Assembly: GCA_012522475.1 (NCBI GenBank)
Contig: JAAYKH010000021.1
Location: 1-64,000 of the forward strand
Source: Chloroflexota bacterium
Lineage (GTDB): Bacteria; Chloroflexota; Anaerolineae; Anaerolineales; Anaerolineaceae
Reading direction: 5' to 3'
DNA length: 64,000 bases
The notes below the pieces were generated by a model, which was not told the origin of the DNA, did no database searches, and saw only the letters and a list, made by a program, of their open reading frames with translations. Both the position numbers and the translations under genes were made by a program. Positions 56,783 to 64,000 of the stretch are shown in pieces. Each line of letters opens with the position of its first letter. The stretch's first letter is position 1.

Positions 56783-56831
56783 AAAACAAAACGCGCCCAT
56801 CTCTCAAGGCGCGCCAGCGAGCCAAGATGGG
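56783..56831 (-). promoter_or_regulatory. Putative attenuator in the tyrS leader
   Basis: In transcript order: CCCATCT, then CGCGCC, then AGATGGG whose last two G are shared, then GCGCG and TTTTGTTTT. Hairpin A pairs CCCATCT (56825-56831) with AGATGGG (56796-56802), 7 bp. Hairpin B pairs CGCGCC (56808-56813) with GGCGCG (56792-56797), 6 bp, and is followed by a U-rich tail (56783-56791), so it resembles an intrinsic terminator. The two structures cannot form together. No T-box consensus (GGTGGNACCGCG) was found. Confidence 0.55.
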
Positions 56832-56888
56832 GATATTGTGATCTTTATTTATAATACTCTACCGTTTGTTTTTGCATACAATGATTAT

Positions 56889-56918
56889 ATCGAAAAATAC
56901 CAGATTATGACAATTTAA
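56889..56918 (-). promoter_or_regulatory. Promoter for tyrS
   Basis: The minus strand reads TTGTCA, 18 bases, TATAAT. The -10 is perfect and the -35 matches five of six. The start point would be about 140 bases before the tyrS ATG, placing the hairpins in the leader. Confidence 0.6.
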
Positions 56919-56919
56919 T

Positions 56920-57199
56920 AGTGGGACTGACCCAAATTTCAGAAACAAAACCAGGTGAAAAGACAGGTTCGTAGACCTGTTAACCGTTAATTGACCAGAG
57001 AAATTAATCCTAAGGCGACAGATATGACCCAGTTGCGATTCGATTACATTGTGTGGATTCTCTTGCGATCTACATCATTTTATTCAACAATGCTGCGTCA
57101 GGTGGTTAATTTTTATTTTCCCCTAGCAGTTTTATACTGCAAGAATAGATCATAAACCATCAAGGACAGGGAAATTTAATTCAGTTCAATAAGTATTAC
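56920..57199. other. Intergenic stretch without a recognisable gene
   Basis: About 280 bases between the divergent tyrS and HNH promoters. No coding remnant or RNA was recognised. Confidence 0.5.
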
Positions 57200-57208
57200 T
57201 GTTATAAT
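57200..57208 (+). promoter_or_regulatory. Extended -10 promoter for the HNH gene
   Basis: TGTTATAAT, 16 bases before the HNH ATG, so the leader would be about 9 bases. The TG extension is present and the -35 is weak. Confidence 0.5.
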
Positions 57209-57223
57209 CATATTGGTGTTGTT

Positions 57224-57727
57224 ATGAATGAACAGGTCCTCGTATTAAATGCGAACTTTCAACCCATCAATGTCACGTCGATGTATCGTGCCGTCAACCT
57301 GATGCTGACAGAAAAAGCAACCTTGGTTTTAAATGGTAGGGGCGTCATCCGATCGGTCTCGCAAACCTTCCCCATTCCCTCGGTTATTCGTCTTAATCGT
57401 ATGGTCAAATTTCCCAGGCCGGTGGTCAAGCTAAATCGAAAGGAAGTTTTCCGCCGAGATCACTTTGTGTGCCAGTATTGCGGAAAACAGACCAGCGATT
57501 TGCCGATTGATCATGTTATCCCACGCCATTTAGGCGGCAAAACTCGTTGGGGAAACGTTGTATCCGCATGTGGACGCTGCAACCATCTCAAAGGGGGACT
57601 GACGCCTGAACAATCTGGAATGCACCCCATCAAACGTCCCAAACGACCGCCCAACACTGCAGCCTACCTGTTTGGAAAACACCTGAACCAACAGCAGGAC
57701 TGGGAGAACTTCCTCTTAGGGTGGTAA
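57224..57727 (+). CDS. HNH endonuclease
   Basis: A 167-residue protein typical of the single-copy chromosomal HNH group. The front reads VLVLNANFQPINVTSMYRAV. The HNH site with its zinc cysteines is CQYCGKQTSDLPIDHVIPRH and CGRCNHLKGG. The biological role of this widespread group is unclear. Free-standing, not linked to a mobile element or restriction system. Confidence 0.87.
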   Translation: MNEQVLVLNANFQPINVTSMYRAVNLMLTEKATLVLNGRGVIRSVSQTFPIPSVIRLNRMVKFPRPVVKLNRKEVFRRDHFVCQYCGKQTSDLPIDHVIPRHLGGKTRWGNVVSACGRCNHLKGGLTPEQSGMHPIKRPKRPPNTAAYLFGKHLNQQQDWENFLLGW

Positions 57728-57893
57728 GTATATATTAACCTGCAAGAGGCTTTGGCTCAAATCCTATCTTCATTCGATTTGGACAACCACTTTTTTCATG
57801 TGTTCCGGCTGGGAATTTCCTAATGTGTTAAAAGTAAAAACAAAGCATGTCGTCAGGCAAGGTCAACTGGGCATTTAATGTTCAACCAGAATC
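57728..57893. other. Intergenic region after the HNH gene
   Basis: The gap to lgt is about 300 bases in all. Apart from the lgt terminator, no gene or RNA was recognised. Confidence 0.5.
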
Positions 57894-57931
57894 AAAATTC
57901 CTCACCGGCTAAACTGGATTAACCGGTGAGG
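57894..57931 (-). terminator. Terminator after lgt
   Basis: A 9-bp stem CCTCACCGG/CCGGTGAGG with a 14-base loop (57900-57931). On the minus strand it is followed by AATTTTGATT. It lies about 100 bases after the lgt stop and probably ends the ftsK-pgsA-lgt operon. Confidence 0.55.
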
Positions 57932-58029
57932 CGTGTATGTGCTGACCCTTCAACTTGGTTGATTATTTAAAAAGTGTTGGAAAAACCTTTTAGCACTTAT
58001 TCGGCTTTCTTCTTTTATCTTAGCGAGGA

Positions 58030-58902
58030 CTATTCTTCCTGTGCTTCTTCCCATTCGGTCTCAGGGTCAGTCTCGCCCGATGCTGCCCTGGCTTTAGCAC
58101 CAGGTGGAAAAATTGTTTCCCGGTGTCGCCAGGCAATCAATCCTGCTGATGCCAGCGTGATGATCAGCATCAGCGTTTGGTTGGCATTTACACCGCCCAC
58201 ATAACTGGAATCGAGCCTGAGAAATTCTAATAAAAACCTGAAGAACGGATAGGTAACCAAATAGGATAAGAAAACATCGCCTTCTTTTAGTTTGTGGTGC
58301 ATTTTTCGGTTTAGCCACAATAAAAGGCCCATGTTCAAAACATTAAAAATGGATTCGTATAAAAACAAGGGGTGATAGGTGGCAACATCTCTGAACTCGG
58401 GCAATCGGTGCTGGAGGTCAATCGTGATCGCCCAGGGGAGATTGGATGGACTGCCATAAACTTCTTGGTTGACAAAATTTCCCCAACGTCCAATTGACTG
58501 GGCTAAAGCCAGTCCAGGGGCGATGAGATCCGCCCATTGCAGGAAACTGAGCGCATGTTTTTTCGTGTAGAAAAACAGTGCTAAAGCGCCGCCAGCAACC
58601 GCACCTGGAATCCCCAATCCTCCCCTCCAAATTGCGATGGCATCCAAGGGATGGGTAAGGTAGTACCAGGCTGTGATTCCCTGTTCTACCATCGATGCTG
58701 GTGGGGTCAGAATATGCCAGATGCGAGCGCCAATCACCCCGCCGAGAACGAGCCAGGGTAAACTATCCCATACAACTTCGGGGTTCAATCCCCGCCGTTT
58801 TGCCTCATAGTAGCTCAATACCCCGGCAGCAATGACACCGACCATGATGATCATGCCATAATAATTTAATGTTAACGGCCCAATACGAATACCTTCAGCC
58901 AT
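58030..58902 (-). CDS. lgt: Prolipoprotein diacylglyceryl transferase
   Basis: About 290 residues with seven membrane helices. It transfers diacylglycerol from phosphatidylglycerol to the lipobox Cys. The Lgt signature GRWGNFVNQEVYGSPSNLPW is intact, and PHPLFLYE-like YHPLFLYES is present. I choose ATG 58902, four bases after the upstream gene's stop, with GAGAGG nine bases before it; a longer in-frame reading would run into that gene. The C-terminal 25 residues are acidic. Confidence 0.93.
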   Translation of the reverse strand: MAEGIRIGPLTLNYYGMIIMVGVIAAGVLSYYEAKRRGLNPEVVWDSLPWLVLGGVIGARIWHILTPPASMVEQGITAWYYLTHPLDAIAIWRGGLGIPGAVAGGALALFFYTKKHALSFLQWADLIAPGLALAQSIGRWGNFVNQEVYGSPSNLPWAITIDLQHRLPEFRDVATYHPLFLYESIFNVLNMGLLLWLNRKMHHKLKEGDVFLSYLVTYPFFRFLLEFLRLDSSYVGGVNANQTLMLIITLASAGLIAWRHRETIFPPGAKARAASGETDPETEWEEAQEE

Positions 58903-58906
58903 GTTT

Positions 58907-59578
58907 TTATTCCTCTCTATTGCGAATAATTTCCCCATTTGTCTTGGCCTGTTTTCTCACATAGAATATTCTCTGCAATGCGGTGAAATTGTTCAAGATT
59001 GATAAAATCCACAGTGAGATCCGGGGGAAACCAAAAATTAATCCGGGGATTAAAACAAAATACCTTTCCACGCGGGTAAATAAGCCGATTTTTGCTAAGT
59101 AATTCAACGATTCTGCTTTTGCTCGGATGTAAGAAACTAAAATCGACCCCATCGAAGCCAAGAAAACCAGCAATGCATCCTGCCAGGTTCCAGTTTGAAT
59201 AAAATAGACCAGTAAACCAGCATATAAAGCAAATTCAGAATAGCGGTCAGAAACGGAATCAACAAACGAACCGTAGCGGCTGCTTTCATTTCGCAAACGT
59301 GCCATCGTTCCATCCAAAGCATCTAGGGGGGCCGTGATCATGGCAATAATCCCACCCCACATCAATTGGCCTGATGCAACCAATACGCCGCCAGCAATAT
59401 TGCCTAACAATCCTGCCATAGTAATCACATTAGGGCGGATTCCCAAGCGATTTAAAAATGCGCCCAATCCATCCAGAACACCTTTACAAACATGGCGCAA
59501 GAAATCGGTAAAAGTTTTATTGTCTTCGTCGTTTGCTTGATTTATGGGTGTAAGTTTATCACACTGTTTGAAAAACAA
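58907..59578 (-). CDS. CDP-alcohol phosphatidyltransferase
   Basis: A 223-residue membrane enzyme. The catalytic motif D-G-x2-A-R-x8-G-x3-D-x3-D is seen in DALDGTMARLRNESSRYGSF with SVSD following. It makes a phospholipid head group from CDP-diacylglycerol, perhaps phosphatidylglycerophosphate or phosphatidylinositol phosphate; which one cannot be told. The start is uncertain: TTG 59578 has no ribosome site, and another TTG about 26 codons later is possible. It precedes lgt, which uses phosphatidylglycerol. Confidence 0.83.
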   Translation of the reverse strand: MFFKQCDKLTPINQANDEDNKTFTDFLRHVCKGVLDGLGAFLNRLGIRPNVITMAGLLGNIAGGVLVASGQLMWGGIIAMITAPLDALDGTMARLRNESSRYGSFVDSVSDRYSEFALYAGLLVYFIQTGTWQDALLVFLASMGSILVSYIRAKAESLNYLAKIGLFTRVERYFVLIPGLIFGFPRISLWILSILNNFTALQRIFYVRKQAKTNGEIIRNREE

Positions 59579-59584
59579 CGCTGC

Positions 59585-61840
59585 TTACATATCTTCATCT
59601 TCTTCAAGGTTAATCAGAATTTCCCGCTCACGTCCGCCCCGCTGTGTCGGCCCAATGATGCCCATCTCTTCAAGTTGATCAATTAAGCGCGCTGCTCTTG
59701 GATATCCCACACGCAATTGCCGCTGAAGAAACGAAGTACTCACACGGCCTTCTGCTTTAATCAGTTTAATCGCCTCATCAACCAGAAAATCGTCAACGTT
59801 TCCAAGCTCATCTTCTCCCACCTGGTCTTCCCACGGTGGCGCATCAGAATCGTCATAACGTTCAATTGCCGGCATGGGTTTATCTTTCAATTGTTTTTGC
59901 CACCAGCGAATAATCCGGTTGAGCTCCTTGTCGGTGACAATTGCGCCCTGGGCACGTTGCGGTAAGCCAAATTCAGGATGCATAAAGAGCATATCACCTT
60001 TGCCCAACAGGGTCTCAGCACCCCCCGTATCCAGAATAACTCGCGAATCTATGGAAGTTGCTACAGCAAATGAAATCCTGGTCAGAAAATTCGCTTTGAT
60101 TAAGCCGGTGACCACATCGGTGCTCGGCCGTTGGGTCGCTAAGATTAAATGAATCCCCACAGCGCGCGCTTTTTGAGCCAAACGAATGATTGCGTGTTCC
60201 GTTTGATCAGGCGCTGTCATCATCAAATCTGCCAGTTCATCAATGATGATCACAATCTTTGGCATCTTGGGCTTATTTTGGACTTCTAATTTTCGATTGT
60301 AAGCATCAATATTTCTGGAACGTGCCTTTTCCAGCAATTTATAGCGGAAATCCATTTCAGTTGTCGCCCAGCGCAATATGCCCAAAATACGCTCGATATC
60401 CGTTTCAACATTGCCCATCAGGTGAGGTAAACCATTAAAACGCATCAACTCCACACGTTTTGGGTCAATCATTGCTAATTTAACTTCTTCAGGCGTGTTA
60501 CTCATCACCAAACAAGCGGTCAGCGCTGTGATGCAAACACTTTTCCCCGATCCCGTCGTGCCTGCAATAAGCAAATGCGGCATAGTTGCCAGGTCTGAAA
60601 TAAGTGCTCGGCCAGAGACATCCCTGCCCAGGGCCAGGGCTAAATGTGAATTTACTCTTGAAAAAGATTCCGATTCAAGCAAAGGCCGTAACTGTACATC
60701 CACGCTGTTAGGGTTTGGAATTTCAATACCAACATAGGATTTCCCCGGAACTGGGGCCTCAATTCTTAACCGTTCAGCAGAAAGTGCCAGTGCAAGGTCT
60801 CGCTGCAAAGAAGAAATTTGTGATACCCGGATCTTTTGTCGATCATCGTCGGATTTGTCAATATAGCCAGGTTCAACTGCAAATTGTGTCACCGTAGGCC
60901 CGGAGCGGTATCCAACCACCTTTGCAGGTATCCCAAATTCATCCAGAGTTTTCTCAATCAGGCCCGCAGTCAAATTGATCGTCCGCTTATCGGGCTTGAA
61001 GGATTCTCCTTTATTCAAAAGATCAAGCGGTGGTAGGTTCGGAGCACGGTCCAGGGGGGCATCTGGTGTTTCATCTCCAAAATCGGGCGGGTTGAATGAC
61101 TTTCGGTACTCAGGCGGCAGCCAGGCAGCACTTGGCTCAGAGTCTTGCTCTTTCTCGGCTTCCGGTGTCTTCTCACGAACAGCAGTGGGTGCTTTTACTG
61201 GTTCACTCGGACTGCCAAAAGTTTCTTCCATTATTGGAAGGTTACTTACCTGGGTCTGCACAGCACGTTCAAGTTTTGGGAACAGCTTAAACGCAGCGCC
61301 TGCACAAAGAATAAACAAGAGGGTAAGAATCACAAACCCTATGGTCGGACCTGTTGTTGAACGAAATATCTCTGCAAGACCCCAGCCAACAATGCCGCCA
61401 GGATCTTGTCCTGCTTCGACTTGTGTAATAACACTATTTTGGGCAATTGAAATCACCGCCATAAAGAGAAACCCCATAGCCTCAAAGGCTAAAACGCGCC
61501 CCAACGAGAACGCTTGTAAGGGTTGTTTGCGCCACCGAATAACCTGTAAGCCGGCCGCAACCATCGCGAGGATGATGAGATAGCGCCCCAAGCCAAACCA
61601 ACGGGTGAGAAAGTTTACCAATGGCGTGATCAACTTGCCTGTTGTCACCTGGAAAAACCCGAGTAAAAGGATAAATGCAGCAGAAAAAAGTAAGATTCCC
61701 AGGAAATCCCATCCATACTGCAAGATATGGAACCCCTGAATAAACCCTTTTCCGCGGCCCCATTCATCCAGCGTAAAAAGCGAGCTCTGTTTGACCTTGC
61801 CTTTTTTCTTTTCAGTGGGTGTTTGCGAGCGTTTTGCCAT
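59585..61840 (-). CDS. ftsK: DNA translocase FtsK/SpoIIIE
   Basis: A 751-residue protein. The N-terminal part has about four membrane helices (to about residue 190). A proline/acid-rich linker of about 100 residues follows. The motor has Walker A GTTGSGKSVCITAL near 428 and Walker B IVIIIDELADLM near 537. The C-terminal winged-helix gamma domain reads VSTSFLQRQLRVGYPRAARL. It pumps chromosome ends through the closing septum. It sits in one operon with the S1, phosphatidyltransferase and lgt genes. Confidence 0.93.
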   Translation of the reverse strand: MAKRSQTPTEKKKGKVKQSSLFTLDEWGRGKGFIQGFHILQYGWDFLGILLFSAAFILLLGFFQVTTGKLITPLVNFLTRWFGLGRYLIILAMVAAGLQVIRWRKQPLQAFSLGRVLAFEAMGFLFMAVISIAQNSVITQVEAGQDPGGIVGWGLAEIFRSTTGPTIGFVILTLLFILCAGAAFKLFPKLERAVQTQVSNLPIMEETFGSPSEPVKAPTAVREKTPEAEKEQDSEPSAAWLPPEYRKSFNPPDFGDETPDAPLDRAPNLPPLDLLNKGESFKPDKRTINLTAGLIEKTLDEFGIPAKVVGYRSGPTVTQFAVEPGYIDKSDDDRQKIRVSQISSLQRDLALALSAERLRIEAPVPGKSYVGIEIPNPNSVDVQLRPLLESESFSRVNSHLALALGRDVSGRALISDLATMPHLLIAGTTGSGKSVCITALTACLVMSNTPEEVKLAMIDPKRVELMRFNGLPHLMGNVETDIERILGILRWATTEMDFRYKLLEKARSRNIDAYNRKLEVQNKPKMPKIVIIIDELADLMMTAPDQTEHAIIRLAQKARAVGIHLILATQRPSTDVVTGLIKANFLTRISFAVATSIDSRVILDTGGAETLLGKGDMLFMHPEFGLPQRAQGAIVTDKELNRIIRWWQKQLKDKPMPAIERYDDSDAPPWEDQVGEDELGNVDDFLVDEAIKLIKAEGRVSTSFLQRQLRVGYPRAARLIDQLEEMGIIGPTQRGGREREILINLEEDEDM

Positions 61841-61848
61841 GATCGTAA

Positions 61849-62865
61849 TTAATTGCCTTTAAGTATTAAACCTAATCGTCTTTCTTTCGGATCTAAACTG
61901 AGCACACCAACTTTTATTACCTGTCCTTCGAACAAAAAGTCACCGATTTTCTCACAAGTCGCTGGAAAGGCAATCGTCGAGATGTGGATCAAACCTTCAA
62001 TGCCAATTTCTAAACGGGCAAATACACCATATTTAACAATTCTGGTGATGATAGCATCAAGGACATCGCCTGGAGAAATTTTCTCAGTTAAATTATCCCA
62101 CGGATTCTTCGCTAACTGCTTGAGACTCAGAGCAACCCGAGCTTGCTCCAACGACACATTGACGACCATGGTTTCAACTTTGTCGCCAAGTTTTAAGATC
62201 ACAGATGGATGAGAGACCCGCCCCCATGATAATTCAGAAATGTGGATCAATCCTTCAAGACCGCCCAGATCTACAAACACACCAAAGTTGGTTATGTTTG
62301 TTACGATGCCGCTGACAATATCACCCTCAGCCAAACTATGGAGTAATTTTTTTCGTTTTCCAGCGCCGGCCAGGGCAGCTCGTTCGGAAAACACAATTCG
62401 GTCTTTTTGGGGGTCACATTCAATAATTTTCAATGAAACTTCACGGCCTAAATAACCATGAAAATATTGCTCTTGTTCTTTTTTTGTGGTGTTTGAGGGC
62501 AGATCAACCAGATGCGATGCCGGAATAAAGCCACGGATGTATTCGCCTTCAACTAAAATACCACCGCGATTAAAACCAACCACTTGGATTGCAACGATCT
62601 CATCATTTTTATATAGCGAGTCAACCTTGTTCCAATTGATTGTGGAGGGAACCGGGGCGCGCTCCGCAAGCAGCTGTTCCTCACCAGCAGGGTCTTCTTC
62701 AGCCCGTAGATTTTTAATCTGGGGTTCGCTTTCCAAAATAGACGTCCACCAACGATCATCCAAGGCTTCTGGCGGATGCAAGCGGTCATCCTGTGGGAAA
62801 TTACAATCCCACTCTTTTTCGATTTGAGCCTTCCGTTCGCCTTCCGCCCTTTGTTGCGCAGTCAT
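61849..62865 (-). CDS. Triple S1-domain RNA-binding protein (RpsA-like)
   Basis: A 338-residue protein. After a charged N-terminus (about 1-75) come three S1 domains at about 82-160, 177-250 and 264-336. The second and third are canonical (GIVTNITNFGVFVDLGGLEG, LIHISEL). It may be a short form of ribosomal protein S1 or an RpsA paralogue. The start overlaps the upstream gene by 4 bases (ATGA). It is followed after 8 bases by ftsK. Confidence 0.85.
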   Translation of the reverse strand: MTAQQRAEGERKAQIEKEWDCNFPQDDRLHPPEALDDRWWTSILESEPQIKNLRAEEDPAGEEQLLAERAPVPSTINWNKVDSLYKNDEIVAIQVVGFNRGGILVEGEYIRGFIPASHLVDLPSNTTKKEQEQYFHGYLGREVSLKIIECDPQKDRIVFSERAALAGAGKRKKLLHSLAEGDIVSGIVTNITNFGVFVDLGGLEGLIHISELSWGRVSHPSVILKLGDKVETMVVNVSLEQARVALSLKQLAKNPWDNLTEKISPGDVLDAIITRIVKYGVFARLEIGIEGLIHISTIAFPATCEKIGDFLFEGQVIKVGVLSLDPKERRLGLILKGN

Positions 62866-64000
62866 GCTTGCTCCTCTTCACGCGCTGACAGTTCCATACT
62901 AACAATCATTTTAGAGACAGCTTCTAAAGCGACTCGTTGCTTCCGATAAAGATCGGCTTCAGACATCGCCAATCGATTTGCCACCTCTCGAACTTTTCTC
63001 CCTTCGAGAAATTTCAATTCGAGGATATTATACAAAATCCATTCTGCGGTAAACCTTCGTTCGCCTTCAGGTTTGATGTTATTGATGGCTGTCTTTAAAA
63101 TACCTCGTAAGGCATTAATCGGGCTGCCATCAAAATCATCAATTGCCGATTGTACAATTCGGAGGCTAAGCAAAGGGCTTTCTGTCAGCTTTGGCCCCCC
63201 CCAATAATGCGTCAGCGCATCTTTGACCCATTCAACAAAATCTTCTTCAGGCAATTGTGCTTCATCCATCAAAACACTGGTTTTATTGTAACTTGATGCT
63301 GCTCTCAGTTGTTGAATTAATAAAACCTGCGGATGCAGATTCTCCATAGAATCGATAACTTGTTGTTGTAATTTCCAATCTCGAAGCGCAATGCTAACCC
63401 GCGATGCCAGCAGCGTAATCGATTGCACATGCTCTGCATCCATTTCACGCTCACTAACCCAGGGAAATCCACACAGCCCAAGCAGGATTTTTCCATTCTG
63501 CTGATCAGCATACACCAGCGGAATCAACAAATGGCCGCTCCAGTGAAGGAAATTCTCATCGGGGTTCGATTCATTCTTCAATGTCAACGCCAAAATCTCA
63601 TCAGAGGACTCGATTTCATTAAACGCAGATTGATCACCCGCTACGGTTAACATCACCAACCCCCCACCATCCAACATAGCAATAAAAGCGCTTTGCACCT
63701 GTAAAAGATCACAAATCGTTGCCGTCACAATTTCCAGAAATTGTTGTAAATCAGAACGGGTTAATAGGTGGTCTTCAAGGGATTGGATCCGCATGATCTC
63801 TCGGCGATCGCTGCCATAAAAGAGCAAACGCTCCCAAAACGGGGCGAGTAAAGTGATTAAGTATTCCAGCAGAAGGATTAACCCCACCATAAAGATGGGA
63901 ACAAAAGGATTGTACGGATCCTCCCAGAGCATTCCGAAGCGCCGGATAATGGTTGTGGCTGCAAGCACGACTGATGCTGTAAAGGGCCCACGTAAAAACC
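62862..64000 (-). CDS. Membrane-linked GAF protein with C-terminal helix-turn-helix (5' end cut)
   Basis: The frame is open to the window edge, so the N-terminus is missing; about 379 residues are visible. A hydrophobic segment (VPIFMVGLILLLEYLITLLA) ends a likely membrane part. A GAF domain of about 160 residues follows. The C-terminus carries a helix-turn-helix (REVANRLAMSEADLYRKQRV) resembling sigma region 4 or a simple transcription regulator. It is probably a membrane-bound sensor-regulator. A GTG at 63966-63968 could be mistaken for the start. Confidence 0.7.
   Translation of the reverse strand, partial: FLRGPFTASVVLAATTIIRRFGMLWEDPYNPFVPIFMVGLILLLEYLITLLAPFWERLLFYGSDRREIMRIQSLEDHLLTRSDLQQFLEIVTATICDLLQVQSAFIAMLDGGGLVMLTVAGDQSAFNEIESSDEILALTLKNESNPDENFLHWSGHLLIPLVYADQQNGKILLGLCGFPWVSEREMDAEHVQSITLLASRVSIALRDWKLQQQVIDSMENLHPQVLLIQQLRAASSYNKTSVLMDEAQLPEEDFVEWVKDALTHYWGGPKLTESPLLSLRIVQSAIDDFDGSPINALRGILKTAINNIKPEGERRFTAEWILYNILELKFLEGRKVREVANRLAMSEADLYRKQRVALEAVSKMIVSMELSAREEEQA

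Noticed and set aside
56739-56880. A T-box riboswitch before tyrS
   Set aside because: The leader is short and no T-box consensus or specifier-loop arrangement was found; I kept it only as an unclassified attenuator.
60975-61583. A 202-codon open frame on the plus strand opposite ftsK
   Set aside because: It lies fully antisense to a clear ftsK gene; the composition (Ser/Arg/Pro-rich) is that of a shadow frame and no motif is seen.
1-64000. Mobile elements, CRISPR arrays, toxin-antitoxin or defence systems
   Set aside because: No transposase, integrase, spaced direct repeats, restriction or Cas genes were recognised anywhere in the window.

Overview
The window looks like chromosomal DNA of an anaerobic member of the Chloroflexota, most likely Anaerolineae/Anaerolineales. 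This is inferred from gene content: a DUF1461 membrane protein, an FhaA-type DUF3662-FHA protein next to a SEDS protein, a DUF2085 protein, a multi-GAF SpoIIE phosphatase, a truncated MFS-spermidine-synthase fusion and many GAF proteins, in AT-balanced DNA. No 16S gene or other decisive marker is present. There is no prophage, insertion sequence, CRISPR array or rRNA. One tRNA, tRNA-Gln(CTG), lies at 2456-2526.

Layout. (1) 1-2142: membrane proteins, then tRNA-Gln with its own promoter. (2) 10490 down to 2976: one minus-strand cell-shape/division operon, mreB-mreC-mreD-mrdA-minC-minD-minE-rodA, joining elongasome and Min genes. (3) 12975-10679: MoxR-DUF58 pair. (4) 22105 down to 13911: a long minus-strand run of smpB, a phytol-kinase-like gene, hutH, a Tat-exported L,D-transpeptidase, ccdA, a TlpA thioredoxin, a Trx-like/DUF2085 fusion, pgeF, yggS and yggT. 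(5) 22282-30839: patatin and esterase genes, an SH3 protein, a zinc-ribbon protein, zwf, prs, an ABM-iron-ADH pair and radC. Two gene remnants sit in the gaps, one of them clearly the C-terminus of an RluA-type pseudouridine synthase. (6) 30991-37339: a STAS / RsbW-like kinase / six-GAF-SpoIIE phosphatase module, convergent with a ParB-like/universal-stress fusion. (7) 37717-44343: a PfkB kinase, parA, parB, an amidohydrolase, a double-XRE regulator, a GNAT enzyme and a DsbA-like protein. (8) 47714-44404: secG, a substrate-binding protein, PduO-type ATR and DUF554. (9) 47772-55490: a PHP protein, rtcB-archease, and the operon fhaA-fhaB-mtnP-SEDS::PBP fusion. (10) 55525-64000: tyrS with a structured leader, an HNH nuclease, and a minus operon of a membrane GAF-HTH protein, an S1 protein, ftsK, a CDP-alcohol phosphatidyltransferase and lgt.

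Main points of interest. The SEDS protein at 52845-55490 is fused to a penicillin-binding-protein domain that has lost all three transpeptidase motifs, while the SEDS catalytic Asp is kept. It lies behind two FHA genes, much like the actinobacterial fhaA-fhaB-rodA-pbpA locus. The separate mrdA/rodA pair in this window is intact, so the fusion is probably a second, specialised glycan polymerase. RtcB (48836-50293) keeps its metal ligands but has Gln408 where the guanylated His should be, despite its archease partner. The tyrS leader carries a consensus-like promoter and two mutually exclusive hairpins, one a good intrinsic terminator.

All domain calls are from visual motif recognition. No database search or structure prediction was run.
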